From Capronia americana (Eukaryota > Ascomycota > Eurotiomycetes > Chaetothyriales > Herpotrichiellaceae): a stretch of 64,000 nt of DNA. Position 1 is the first letter of the stretch, and each line of letters opens with the position of its first letter. A program made the position numbers and the translations under genes. Below, one piece after another: positions 49,025 to 59,849 of this stretch. Below the pieces are notes generated by a model. It was not told where the DNA came from. It saw nothing but the letters and a program-made list of their open reading frames with translations, and ran no database searches. The stretch is taken from NCBI GenBank assembly GCA_016110215.1, contig JADWQD010000007.1:186001-250000 (forward strand), written 5' to 3'.

Positions 49025-50623
49025 ATGGCCGCCACATACACCAAGGGCAGGCTTGAGCATGCCCTCAAAGTCTACCGCGAAGCACGAAAACACTTGAAAC
49101 CCACCACGAGCAAGGTCCAACGACACCTCCGCAACGACTACCAGTTTCGACGAGTCGACGCCCCCTGTAACCTTGCACACATCACCGCGTGGGATGACGA
49201 CGACGCGTCATCCGACGAGTACAACCCTGAAACTCCGAAAAAGCGCCGACTTCTCAACCCACGAGCATCCAAGGCAAAGCGCCTCAAACAAGACCAGCAA
49301 CCAGTGAATCCCACACATACCACGCCTGAGAAGATTGTAGACAACCTTGTGCCTCTCCCCACTTTGCTGACGATCAAGTTGAGATCTTTACGTGGTAGAC
49401 TCCTTCTCAACACCCTTGCTTGCCAGCATGGCACGGGCTACGAGAAAAAGCATAAGAGTCACACAAAGACGAGGAGAGATAGTCGTCGTGATTGGGGTAA
49501 AACGTATCTGGAGCTCCAAGATGAGGAGAGCTGGAAGATCGACGAGGGTACAACCCGCAGCGGTCTCAAGAGGAAGATCGACTCCCCAGCCAAGGTCCAG
49601 GGCTCTCCTGCCTGCAAGCAGTCCAAGAAGCGAGGCGCCTCGAAAGACATTGAAAACCTGTGCTGTAAGCACTGTGAGATTGAGCATCTCAAATGCGGTG
49701 CACCCAAGAACGACGAAGAGACACCAAAATTGGAACACCACGAACAGCCAAGGCAAATTAAAACCATACAAGTTACGTCTGCCTTGACGCCGGCTTCCCC
49801 CTTGGCTCACCCGACTCCTTCTCCATCTCCGGCGGCTGAGAGACCTATCGACCAACTGCGTAGACATTACGTTGAATTTCGGGCCATGGTGGGCAACCCT
49901 GTCATATTGGCAGGAGCGTCGCGACAAAATCCCATCACCCTCTGCTCACCCAGTCCCTCCCCTAAGCCGGCAAAGCTTATGACGTCCTCTACATTCATCA
50001 TTAGCACGCCTTGGGCTCATCCCATCGACTTCAAATACGCCGTAAATTTACAGCCACCATGCCACTTCTGCGATGATTTCAGATACGGTATTTATGGGTA
50101 TGGTCTGATCGAAGCCGAGGTCTCCCGCAGGGCAGATGGACAGCTACAGGAGTGTCGCAAGGGTCATAGTCTTCAAGGAAAGGAGGCCACGAGAATGTGC
50201 GTGGAGTGTTCGCTTAAGCGCCTGTACATGTCAAGATGTAAACAACACTCCGTCCACCAATTTGGCAGCCCTGAGCGCGCCCGGTATCAGGCGTACATCG
50301 GGCAGTTGCTGGACAAGCGCTATCCGAACGGTCCCTCCATCAAACTCGGCGTTTACTACACCTGTTCGTTGTGCACGCAGCCTGCGTTCTGGCGATGTGT
50401 AGCCGACCAATTGCGGAATCGGTACGGGGAGAAGTTGAAAGAGGGAGAGGGAAAAGGCAGGGGGTGCGGGTTGTTTTTGTGCAAGTCTTGCTCTGCAAAC
50501 CTCCAGGCTGATAATGGTGTCCTCAAGAACACAACAGTCCAGAAAACCAGTGGCCATGACTGCCGTCGGGCTGATATGCAGTTTCTCTTTGGGGGGAGCT
50601 TGCTTCACAAGGCATACAAATGA
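49025..50623 (+). CDS. Uncharacterised fungal protein with C-terminal Cys-rich zinc-binding-like region
   Basis: Intronless from MAATYTKGRLEHALKVYREA, 532 residues. An in-frame upstream extension to 48995 begins without a convincing start, and MAATY follows a typical leader. The N-terminal ~350 residues are basic and Lys/Arg/Pro-rich with probable nuclear signals (PKKRRLLNPRASKAKRLK). The C-terminal ~185 residues carry paired Cys/His clusters: PCHFCDDFRYGIYGYG, CRKGHSLQG..MCVECSLKRLYMSRCKQH, YYTCSLCTQPAFWRC, and GCGLFLCKSCSANL, enough for two to three zinc sites of a RING- or treble-clef-like kind, though no named domain fits. It lies directly downstream of the snoRNA host region on the same strand, so a shared transcript is possible. 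Function unknown. Confidence 0.7.
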   Translation: MAATYTKGRLEHALKVYREARKHLKPTTSKVQRHLRNDYQFRRVDAPCNLAHITAWDDDDASSDEYNPETPKKRRLLNPRASKAKRLKQDQQPVNPTHTTPEKIVDNLVPLPTLLTIKLRSLRGRLLLNTLACQHGTGYEKKHKSHTKTRRDSRRDWGKTYLELQDEESWKIDEGTTRSGLKRKIDSPAKVQGSPACKQSKKRGASKDIENLCCKHCEIEHLKCGAPKNDEETPKLEHHEQPRQIKTIQVTSALTPASPLAHPTPSPSPAAERPIDQLRRHYVEFRAMVGNPVILAGASRQNPITLCSPSPSPKPAKLMTSSTFIISTPWAHPIDFKYAVNLQPPCHFCDDFRYGIYGYGLIEAEVSRRADGQLQECRKGHSLQGKEATRMCVECSLKRLYMSRCKQHSVHQFGSPERARYQAYIGQLLDKRYPNGPSIKLGVYYTCSLCTQPAFWRCVADQLRNRYGEKLKEGEGKGRGCGLFLCKSCSANLQADNGVLKNTTVQKTSGHDCRRADMQFLFGGSLLHKAYK

Positions 50624-52237
50624 GCCAGATTGACGGTTGATAGAGCTTCGAACTCGACACAAGTATCAGAGGGACCTCCTTGGGCTGGATGGAACGGAAC
50701 TGAGCTGGAGCATAGCGTTCTCCTTATGTATCTTCGACACTGCTGGAAAGGGGGATGATAACGGCTGCTGCAAGGAACCTCGAATTAGCGAAAATCATAG
50801 GGTGCAGCCCATCAAAAAAAATATCCAGATACGCGCCTCGATGCGAACAATAGTTGAGCTGGATTCCAAGAGAAATACATAGCTTATTGTTGTCAATGGT
50901 GCCATGCCCCAACCCTTCACCGTCTGGAGGTCCTTTGTCATGGCTGGGCCCGATAAGCAAATTCCCGGGCGATAAGAATTTGCAGCTCGTCCTCGCCTTC
51001 CGCCCATAAACAACAACAGACATCCACCAACTGATCAAGACTGACGCATCACCTCACGTCTCGAGAAGAGAGAGGACAGCGTACTTCATCCTTGTACATT
51101 TCTCCATCATCAGAGTCCTCGGGTTGTCACCCTCGTAATCTCCCTGTGAGTCCTTCAGAACGCAGTCTGCAGTCAGCGACCGATCACCGCACGAGATCAG
51201 ACCGTTTTTCTTTCACAATTTCGGCACTCCGCATGCCTCACTTGATCAACACAGCCTTGCACAGTTTGATGGAACTGTCCCAAAGACGCCTTACACCTCG
51301 CATTGTTCATTGACACTGGATGTGACGTCCGTAACGCGTCCCCTAGATAGCTCCTCCACCACAGCCAAAGAATCGACTGTGGGCGACCTGAACCCCACGC
51401 CCCCTTCAGACCCCAACGGAATCGGACACCAGCTTCAGCAGCACTGCATTCCGGCCTGCAGCCATGAGTTTCGTCCAATCCAGCCCTATATCCATGTTGA
51501 GCAAGAGCACATTGAACAGGACATTCCCACCATCTGATGTAAGCACACCTTTTCCTTTGTGATCGCTTCTCGCATGCACTTTTTGTTTGCCTACCTCATT
51601 GTGCGATTGAGAGCGCCGACTTTGGAGAATAAGCTGCTTGGCCGGAAATGTGAGCATACTTGTGCGAAGCCAACAATCCTCCCAGATCCGGTATAAGATC
51701 TGATGGAGACTGCCCCTCAAAATGGCACCCGCCACCCTGTCAGCCGAGGCACAAATGCCAGGAAATGGTGTGACGACAGATGGTTGATGAGCGCCGCCAG
51801 CAAGTCGAATGACATATGAGCATATGGGCCTGACAGGGGCTGGACATGCTCCCTTGCGGCCGCCATAAAGTCCTGCGACACAGCAATACAAACAAACCGA
51901 CACTGGTTCTCTGGTCTCTGCCACCGCGTTCACCTTCTGGATGGAGTAAAGCCGCGATCATCCTGTGCTTGGGTTGTGGGGAAGCAAGATCTTCAACCAG
52001 CCCCAAAGCCGGTCCCTGATTTTTCCGAGATTGTCGAGATTTCCCTCCGGACACATTTGGCGGTTGAGGATAGTACGCCGTTTCGACTGAGGTGCCTGCT
52101 TGTCGTTGTCATCGGCGTCGTCCAGGAAGCGTCGCCGTCGCAGTTGACATCGACAACAGCGTCAAATTCACCAGGGACGACATCATCGCCAAGACCCCCC
52201 AATCCGGCCTCCGCCATTTCAAACAGACTCACCCACC
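50624..52237. other. Long upstream region of the PFK2/FBPase2 gene
   Basis: About 1.6 kb without a supported gene. Frames of up to 175 codons occur on the minus strand (51406-51933) but have no recognisable features. It probably holds the promoter and a long leader of the plus-strand gene that follows. Confidence 0.4.
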
Positions 52238-52276
52238 ATGGGCCCAGACGTGAGCGCGCACAATTCTTCTCGTTGA
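52238..52276 (+). promoter_or_regulatory. Upstream ORF in the PFK2/FBPase2 leader
   Basis: A 12-codon ORF starting in the strong context CACCATGG (MGPDVSAHNSSR) and ending 76 nt before the main ATG at 52353. If the transcript starts upstream of it, it would limit initiation at the main start. A GTGAGC donor inside it does not splice in frame to the main start. Confidence 0.4.
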
Positions 52277-52352
52277 TACAGTTGTTGCTTCTCCCTGTTG
52301 TGTCTTGCGTTGTTCCCCCCGGCTGTTATCCAGCCTGAACACAGCCGCCATC

Positions 52353-54027
52353 ATGGCGGATTCCCCTACAATCCCCGCCCTCCACCCAGTATGCTCGTCG
52401 TTCCCGTTTTGTACTGGCGTTCTCCTAGGCTACGAATACTAACGAGCCGTTGCAGGGCGATGTCACTCAGATTGTGGTGGTGATGGTCGGCTTGCCGGCC
52501 AGAGGGAAGAGCCTGATTGCAGGCAAAGGTACGCTGTCCACACCGCAACCTATCCAAGAAGCTGACCAGATTCTCTTAGTCAAGCGCTATCTGAGGTGGA
52601 CCTCAGTCAACGCTGAGGTCTTCAACGTCGGCAAATACCGGCGAACAGATAATCCTCACCCTGACGCGAAGTTTTTCGACGTCAACAACGCCGAGGGCGA
52701 AAAGGCCCGAAAGGCGGCGGCAGAGGCGGCCGTTGCCGACATGCTCAACTGGTTCAAAAATAAAGATAACAAAGTCGCCATTCTTGATGCCACCAATTCC
52801 ACGAAGTCCCGCCGCAAATGGATCCATGACAAGATCGTGGAGGCCAACCTCCTTCACCTATTCGTTGAGAGCAAGTGTGACGACGAGGACCTCATCATGG
52901 CCAACATCCTCGAAGTTAAAACCACATCGCCCGACTACATCGGCCAAGACCCTGAGGAGGCCGCGAAGGACTTTCGAGATCGCATTCGCAACTACGAAAA
53001 AGTCTACCAGACCATCGACGAGTCAGAGAGGCACTTGACCTACGTGAAGATAATCAATATCGGCGACCGAGTCGTCATAAACCTCATCCAAGACTACCTG
53101 CAATCACGCCTTGTATACTATCTCACGAATCTCCACATCAAGCCGCGAAGCATCTGGTTGTCGAGACACGGTGAATCGAGGTACAACCTCGATGGGAAGA
53201 TCGGTGGCGATGCAGACCTGTCAGACCGTGGCGAGCAGTATGCCCGGCTGCTGCCAGAGCTGGTCAAACAGTCCGGCTTGCCCAAAGATGCTCCACTCAC
53301 AATCTGGACCTCCACACTCAAACGAACGAGTCAGACGGCGCGATATCTGCAGGAAGAACTCGGCTGGGAGAAATTACAATGGAAGGCTCTCGACGAGCTC
53401 GACAGCGGCGTCTGCGACGGCATGACGGTGAGTCGGCACATTGTCTGGTCTTCTCACTCGCGTGCACTTTCCGGTATACTGACCTTTCCGTTCCCTGTCT
53501 TCAGTACCAAGAGATCGCCGACGCGTACCCGGAGGACTTCCAAGCCCGTGATGACGACAAGTACAACTATCGCTACAGAGGTGGTGAATCGTACAGAGAC
53601 GTTGTCATTCGCTTGGAGCCGATCATCATGGAACTGGAGCGCAGCGAGAATGTCATGATAATCACGTATGTCCCATCCCTCCCCCTCTGTTTGTCTCTCC
53701 TAACATGTTCATAGCCACCAAGCCATCGTCCGCTGCATTTTCGCGTATTTCATGGAGATCCCTCAAGAAAAGTCCCCCTGGATGGAAGTGCCACTACACA
53801 CCCTCATGAAACTCACGCCAAAAGCATACGGCACAGAAGTGGAAAAGTTCAAGGCTGATATCCCCGCGGTGTCGACCTGGCGGCCCAAGGGCTCAACGGC
53901 AAAACATCATGATAGTGTCAGCGAAGGCATGCCGGAGGTCGTTGTCGGAGAAGTCGACGGAACAAGCACAAAGCTCAAAGAGGACACGGTACCCAAGGTT
54001 GTCATGACAGGATTGCCGTTGCCCTAG
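52353..54027 (+). CDS. 6-phosphofructo-2-kinase / fructose-2,6-bisphosphatase (bifunctional)
   Basis: Makes and degrades fructose-2,6-bisphosphate, the signal that activates phosphofructokinase-1 and inhibits FBPase; cytosolic. Exons 52353-52388, 52456-52528, 52580-53427, 53505-53665 and 53715-54027 give 476 residues, all junctions in frame. Kinase half: P-loop GLPARGKS at 24-31, VFNVGKYRR, ILDATNSTKSRRKWI, FVESKCDDE, SPDYIGQDPEEAAKDFRDRIRNYEKVYQ. Phosphatase half: catalytic LSRHGES (His ~233), GGDADLSDRGEQYA, WTSTLKRTSQTA, ALDELDSGVCDGMT, then YRYRGGESYRDVVIRLEPI..THQAIVRC with the second His. Both catalytic centres look complete, so both activities are predicted. The C-terminus (~440-476) is variable. 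Confidence 0.94.
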
Positions 54028-54150
54028 CAGCAGAGAAGCGTTGAGGAGATCATCATGGCTAAGTGGCAGACGCCCTAGCTATAGAGAAGTGGTCAGAAGA
54101 TCGTCATGACCCGATTGCAGATGCCCTGGCAGCAAAGAAGCGTCTCGACA
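54015..54150 (+). repeat. Three degenerate ~50-nt repeats after the PFK2/FBPase2 stop
   Basis: Units with the shared pattern GATTGC-ish, CCCTAG or CCCTGG, CAG..AGAAG, then GATC/GTC-TCATGA are visible near 54010, 54060 and 54110. Copies are imperfect, so boundaries are approximate. They probably arose by local duplication of the gene's 3' end. Confidence 0.45.
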
Positions 54151-55229
54151 AGGACGTCCAATCGAACTATGAAAGAGCTATGCATACCGACTAAACATCA
54201 GCTTCGCCATTCGCAATCAGCGAGGACGGCGACACAGCATAGTCGAGAATACAAACGTCCACTCCAGTCCACCGTGTCTAATCATAGCCTGTTCTTTCGT
54301 TCTGACCCGTACTCGAATGTGCCAAATGGTCCTGGTCGACGAATGAAGGCGTACCATACATGCGAGAGCATATATGTATTATAGCGACGCCGCAGATGCT
54401 ACTACCTCCCCTAGACCCGAAGCGGGAGTGAGATAGATTTCTTTTATACCTCTAGGTCAGGTTTCTCCGTCCCATTGCCATTCATTTCATATTTGGGGCG
54501 CGGTCCTGATTCACCACGGGATATTAGATAGGTGAATATGCGGTCTACACTGAAGCGTCCGCCTGACGACCTCGGATCCGCCTTTAACTCCGAGGCAGCG
54601 ATGCATGTACGGTAGAAACTCAGGATAGACGAACAGTGAAGAAAAAGTCCTCTTGTGTGGACGGTGTGTCTCAACAGAGAATCTTCGGAAAGTTAAAGTT
54701 TGTGTCGGTTCACTTCGATTGGAACTGGGCCGACTGACTTCAATGAGAACGTCTCGCGTGTCTGTCTGCTCTATCTTCCTTCACTAGCGGTAAGAAGCAA
54801 TATGAGAGGAACTCAGGTCACCTATCAGCTCACTACTTATTGGTTAACTGCTTACTAGAGCCAAAGTCTAGATGAAGACACCGTTGGATGCCAGTGGCCA
54901 AGAACTTGAGTCTCAAGGACTTAGGGATTGTAGGAATCGGGAATCAATCGGTGAGAATGATTAATCCCCTTTTGGTACTACGTATACTCGACTGGGCCCT
55001 GTATACTGTCCCGTGTATGATTGCTCTGTGGAGGAGGGAGAGCATCTGATACGTACTACAGTAATACAGTGGAGTCGGAACAGTGGGATACTACTGCATG
55101 TTGCAAAAGTCAAGTTTCTTCTCGATTTACTAGTGGGAGGCTACCGCTGTTACAGTCGGCTCTCTGAAGCTAAGTGGTGTACCTGGCCGGCGCCGCATGG
55201 CGTATATCGTAAGTACCTTTAATCGCCAA
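54028..55229. other. Intergenic region between convergent genes
   Basis: 1.2 kb of 3' flanks. Three short near-repeats (GCC-CTAGC/TGGCAGCA-AAGAAG..GTC..AAG-TCATGAC/GGC) follow the PFK2 stop at about 54024, 54075 and 54122, spaced about 50 nt. No gene recognised. Confidence 0.42.
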
Positions 55230-57139
55230 TCAGCAGGCGAAAGGCTCACCAACAGCGCCACTATTGTACGCGTCGACGATGAGTTTGACGGAGACGTACG
55301 TTCCTACGGTTAGATTTCAAGATCATCAGCAAGTCTCTCTCAATCAGTCACTCCCTGAGTGCCAACCGGGTCTGACGCGGCTAATGGCCCAAGAGGAGAT
55401 GAATTCACGAGACGTCAAAGGCTCACCTGCAACACAAATGAATGCCCCGGCCAGGAATGTTGCGACGTTCACCGTGGTCTTGAACGGGCTTCCTGTCCAT
55501 GCCCTCAGGCCATACGTGCCTCTTACGCGTCCCTTGTCTAGCCCGTGCCATGCGTCGTATAGCCAAAATGCGCCCGCGATGCCGTAGGTATACCAACTGG
55601 CAAACAACGAGGCGGCAATACTGACCAGATACGCGAAGATAGGCACACCGACAGCCAGCACGAACGCAGCGCCGTTCGCAAGGATGATGAGGATGGTCCA
55701 CGTTCCCCATCCTAGGACTGTGTGCTGGTGCAGGTGTCGGGTCTTCCGGAACAGGCGGATGAAGAACAGTTTTGCCGCCGTGTGAGAGTACAGCGAGCCG
55801 GCGATCAGGAAGTTGGGGAGCGCGATACCGTACGTGGCCTTTGCCCACTTGGTTGGCAGGGACGAGAACGCCGGTGATGCAACTGACGGTCCGAGGTAGA
55901 CGTACATGACGATGGCAAAGACGGCATAGAATCTACAAGACAGACCCTCGAGTCAGGCGGGGCCTTTTTCATTATCCAAGAGAGACAGACAGAGAACAAA
56001 AAGATCTCCGTGGCCGCCTTTTACGAGAGACACAGACTTACGTGGTAGCGAAGACCTGTAACACCCAGGCGGCCTTTTTGGCATCCTGCGGCCTCTTCAT
56101 TTCCGAGATCAGGATGAAGAACATGAAATGTCCTGCGTACGCAAACACCGGGTTCGTGATCGACACGAATGCGTTATAGAAACTGGCTGAGCGGGCCACG
56201 TCGACGTGCCTGTCCGGTGCTGGGTTCGCTCCTGCTGCGGCCATGCCGACAACACCCGCCACGAGGATGCAGATGCACGAAGGGATGCAGAGCCAGGACA
56301 GTTGATCCAGGGTTCGAGGGAAAGAGAGGATAAGGGTCGGGATGGCAAATATGCCTGGCTTCATTAGCGATTTGATTCGTCTTTAGCCGTGACCGTGCTC
56401 GATGGCTTCGTTAACGCACCTGTATACCACATCAGGCAGAGCTTGTTGTCTGACAAGACGCCAAGGGTGATCTGACCGGCTAGTAGCTGTCTGCGTGTCT
56501 CGCCTTAGTACTTCCGATGCTGCTAAACAATGACAACGAAGAGAAAGCACGGGAATCCAACGACAGAGGAAACTCACGACCCCGTAGCGCAGACAGCGAA
56601 GATGACAGTGCCCGCGGCCAATATTTCGCGTAGGATAGGGCCTCCGAGGATCTTGCCAGCGTCACCCATATTGTGGACTTCTGGGTGGTTGAGTTTGAAA
56701 TCAATGAGGATCAGCGAGGTATATAGCGCAAAGATCCCTATGCGTCCGTCTGTCAGCGGCACCAACTGGGGTCTCTGCGGTCATATTACCGAGAAACACA
56801 ATCAGGACGACCCCGGGCACGATGCCTACCACGGCCGTAGCTGCTGGTAGCGAAAGCATGCCATTGGAAACGATCTCGGCGATCATGAGGACCGCCACGA
56901 GCGGCCAAGATAGCGTCTTGTACTTGATATCAGCGCCGTCCTCGTTGCCGAATACGTCCCGATCTGTCAGTGTCAGGAATCCGCCACCAGTGAATGAATA
57001 GTATTTTGGCAGGCGTACCATGATATCCGGCCGGCGCGCCGTCGATTAGATCTCTTGACTGAGTAGCAGACAGTCCTTTGGGTTCGACGACATCATCACC
57101 TGGGCCGCGGTAGTCGTACCCTTTCTCAAAGCTGGACAT
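55230..57139 (-). CDS. AAAP-family amino acid permease
   Basis: Amino acid:proton symporter of the amino acid/auxin permease family. Seven exons: 57019-57139, 56790-56963, 56578-56737, 56420-56490, 56042-56354, 55427-55932, 55230-55303; 472 residues, in frame throughout. The N-terminal ~50 residues are cytosolic (YDYRGPGDDVVEPKG). Membrane segments include LVAVLMIAEIVSNGMLSLP with the family ISNGMLSLP-type motif, VVGIVPGVVLIVFLG, FALYTSLILIDF, LAAGTVIFAVCATGSQ, PTLILSFPRTLDQLSWL, SITNPVFAYAGHFMFFILISEMKRPQD (typical of the Mtr-like branch), VFAIVMYVYLG and GAAFVLAVGVPIF. The last exon (TYVSVKLIVDAYNSGAVGEPFAC) fits the usual C-terminus. Neutral amino acids are likely substrates, by family only. 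Confidence 0.86.
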
Positions 57140-57796
57140 TTTACCACGGGGAAGCCAGACAGCTGAGTGACTTCTCGGACAGCGAGGGCTCTAATCAGCA
57201 CGAAATATGGCTCCGGCGAGCTCTGTCACAAAAGGACGAAGGGCGGCACAAGATTGTCTGCCAGAGTTGAGATTTCGCAAGACGGTCAGGACGGATATGG
57301 GCGTTTGAGCTCATTATGCCCATGATTATCGTCTCGTCGTTTACCCTGCGCTGCCAAAAGAGGAAGGTCGGTAAGCTCTTGGAAAGATTGTCGTGATAGA
57401 TTTCTTGGAATGCCAGTGGGGATGGAATTTCTCCGCCAGCCACAACGAGCTAGTTCCGTACCGCGCCACAGTCCAGGTCTAGCTTAGCTTGAAGTGGCTT
57501 GACCTGCTCTGAGGGAATTTGCCAAAACCCGCACATGCTCGGAATCGCAATTGGAGAGTCTGGCCCAGCCAATCATTCGTCTAACCAGCACCCCACTGTT
57601 CGTCATTCCACCTGCCACTGGCCTGCAGACCAACTTGCCGTGGAAACCTGGCAGCAGGAGCTTCTGCTCTTTTGCCTGTTCCGTCATTGTCACTCTGCTC
57701 GTTGTCAAATCGACTTCATTTCCCTTACCGCGTCCCTCCTAAACGCTCTCAATTCCCCTTCACTTGCGAGCCGTGTCCTTCAGGGCGCCCGACGAG
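57140..57796. other. Divergent promoter region
   Basis: Lies between the permease (-) and the outer-membrane protein (+). No further feature recognised. Confidence 0.4.
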
Positions 57797-58497
57797 ATGA
57801 GTTACGCCGACGTTGCTGCCAAAGGGCCCAAGCAGTCCCCGGAAGAGGTGCGTTACCATGTCTCTGTGTTGAGGGTGTTCCTGGACTAACCTTTAACAGG
57901 CGTACGTTGAGGCTAGGGCGTGTAATCTAGGAGTTCATCGCTGACCTCGTACCTACAGACGCGCTCCACCTGTGCCTTCGCTCGAACCGTCCGAATCTGA
58001 ATCCGCGAGCTTGGTCGACGTCGATTCACCTCACGTCAATTCCGTCACATCTGATTTCCGGGAACAAGCAGTCAAGACAGATACCCAGGCCGAGAGACTC
58101 GAACACGAAGCCGAGGACAAGGCTCGTGCAGCAGCGAAGGAGATCTCACAGGATGCTGAGAGCGCTAAGAAAAAGGCTGCCGCCAAGGGCAAGAAGATCA
58201 AGGACGAGCTCAAGGAGGACGGCCACAAGTTGAACGAGAACCGAGACAACCCGGTGGTCATTGGCAACGCTCTTATCTGGGGTATTGCCACTGTCGCCAT
58301 CGGATACGGCGCCTACCAGAAACACACCGAGGGCAAATTGGACTGGCAACTGGCGGGGACCGTGGCTGGTGCCGTGGGCGCTTTCGCTGTGGCTGATTAC
58401 TTCGGCAGCAAGTAAGCTTGATATGTGACCTTGATTTTTGTGAAGCAGAACTAACGGGCGTAGGTGGCTCTTGGAGAACAAGTATCCTCCCAAATAA
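57797..58497 (+). CDS. OM14-like mitochondrial outer-membrane protein with a 2-nt microexon
   Basis: Proposed exons 57797-57847, 57900-57901 (the two bases GC), 57959-58411 and 58464-58497; 179 residues. Start MSYADVAAKGPKQ and end WLLENKYPPK match the conserved ends of a fungal family I associate with OM14, an outer-membrane receptor for cytosolic ribosomes. Direct joining of the first and third exons would shift frame and stop within ~14 codons; frame with RAPPVPSLEP is restored only by two extra bases, and GC sits between a TTTAACAG acceptor and a GTACGT donor. Middle: acidic/Ala/Lys-rich amphipathic helix (~60-115); two hydrophobic segments near residues 125-165 (NALIWGIATVAIGYGAY, LAGTVAGAVGAFAVADYF). 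The family link is fair, the localisation inferred. Confidence 0.75.
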
Positions 58498-58779
58498 ACG
58501 ATGACGGACAGCGTGGCCCAATTGCATGTGGTTGGGATCGAAATTGTGTAAATTTGTACGAGCACTCTACTCGGTTGACGGACAGGGCGGCTTCTGGGCG
58601 TGCGCGCCTCTGGTGCCGGGATTCTTTGTTCCCACGAATACGATATCCCTTTGATGATTTCCTGAATGCTGTGCTTCCCTTCCTGGCCATAATCGACGTT
58701 CTATCGCACAACCTTACAGCAGTCCAGCAAATCTAAAAATGCTAACAACCGTTCCCACGTACTTGCCGGTGCTTGCCCT
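58498..58779. other. Intergenic region
   Basis: 3' flank of the outer-membrane protein gene; nothing recognised. Confidence 0.4.
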
Positions 58780-59193
58780 TCAGGTATCGGAGTGCCCGTC
58801 ATCACCATCTTCTCTCGTCGAGTCAGGGAACGTGACCTTTGGCGCATGCGATGAATACAAGACTGATTGCAATGCGACCATGACAACAGTGAAGAGCCTG
58901 CAAAAGCCATCTTGAGCATGGACGTCAAAATGAGGCTGAATTGAGGTGTCGAAAGTTGAATATGGGTTGACGACAGGGTAAAGGAGGCTGAGGAATCCAT
59001 TGATGGAATGAAGAACTAGTACCGGGTTCAAGATCATGGTGTACAGGAGTAAGGGTATCATCTGAAGCAATCTGAAGAACAAGAGATTGTCCTCTGATGG
59101 CGCTTGTTCGTGTCCCGACGAGCTGTTCATGGGCGCTGGCGGGTTTGTTCGTTGTGGATCTGTTTCTGCATCGCCGCACGCCATGTTGGAAGG
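58780..59193 (-). CDS. Hypothetical small membrane protein (weak call)
   Basis: An uninterrupted frame of 137 codons from the ATG of MPSNMACGD (an earlier in-frame start at 59259 would add 22). After a polar N-terminus come two hydrophobic stretches, LLFFRLLQMIPLLLYTMILNPVLVL and LFTVVMVALQSVLYS (the first quoted in two parts in effect, about 25 residues long). No family recognised, no intron evidence, and composition alone supports it. It may be a chance frame in the bos1 upstream region. Confidence 0.25.
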   Translation of the reverse strand, partial: PSNMACGDAETDPQRTNPPAPMNSSSGHEQAPSEDNLLFFRLLQMIPLLLYTMILNPVLVLHSINGFLSLLYPVVNPYSTFDTSIQPHFDVHAQDGFCRLFTVVMVALQSVLYSSHAPKVTFPDSTREDGDDGHSDT

Positions 59194-59849
59194 CATAGAC
59201 TTGATGTGCCTCGTGAGAGATAGGGGATGAGAAGGTTGTTCTTTGCACAATACTGGCAATGAGTGGTCCTTGCGAAGGGGAAAGGATAATCTGGATGTTG
59301 ATATCGACGGAAGGGATCTGAGAGACGAGAATAGAAGACAAGGGAAAATAGTTTGTCGCTGCGCCGTTTAACAGTGATTCCTGCCTCACTTCCACGCCAG
59401 TCACAGTTCAGGTCGGCTAGGGAAGTCGCATTGTTCTTTCAAAGTGGAAGAGAAGGTTCCCGTGAGAAGTCGAGATGGCCGCCACGAAGTAACAGACAGC
59501 TGAGAGTTTGGGTCGTCGAAGTGGATGATAACAACACAAACATGGTCTCCCCTCACCTTTTAATGAAAGTATTTTGCTTAAATGCTGAGCTAGAGGTGTC
59601 TCTTCCAACTTTGCACAGTGTCTATTCGACGTAAAAGTTGGCATTTGTGCCACTCGTGGGCGGAATTCTCTCCATGATTTGACTCCGTCATTTTTCAGGC
59701 ACAATCCGAGGAAAGCGAGCTGGAAGGACAGTCTGTACTTTCAAACATTGCCCGCCAACATGACCCTTTGACAATATACAAACGTCTCATCTCGTCGCTT
59801 GGTGCTTCATCTCTTTTGTATGTCAGCCTGTCTCTGAATCGTCGGCAAG
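59194..59849. other. Upstream region of bos1
   Basis: No feature recognised apart from the likely promoter and leader of the plus-strand SNARE gene. Confidence 0.4.
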
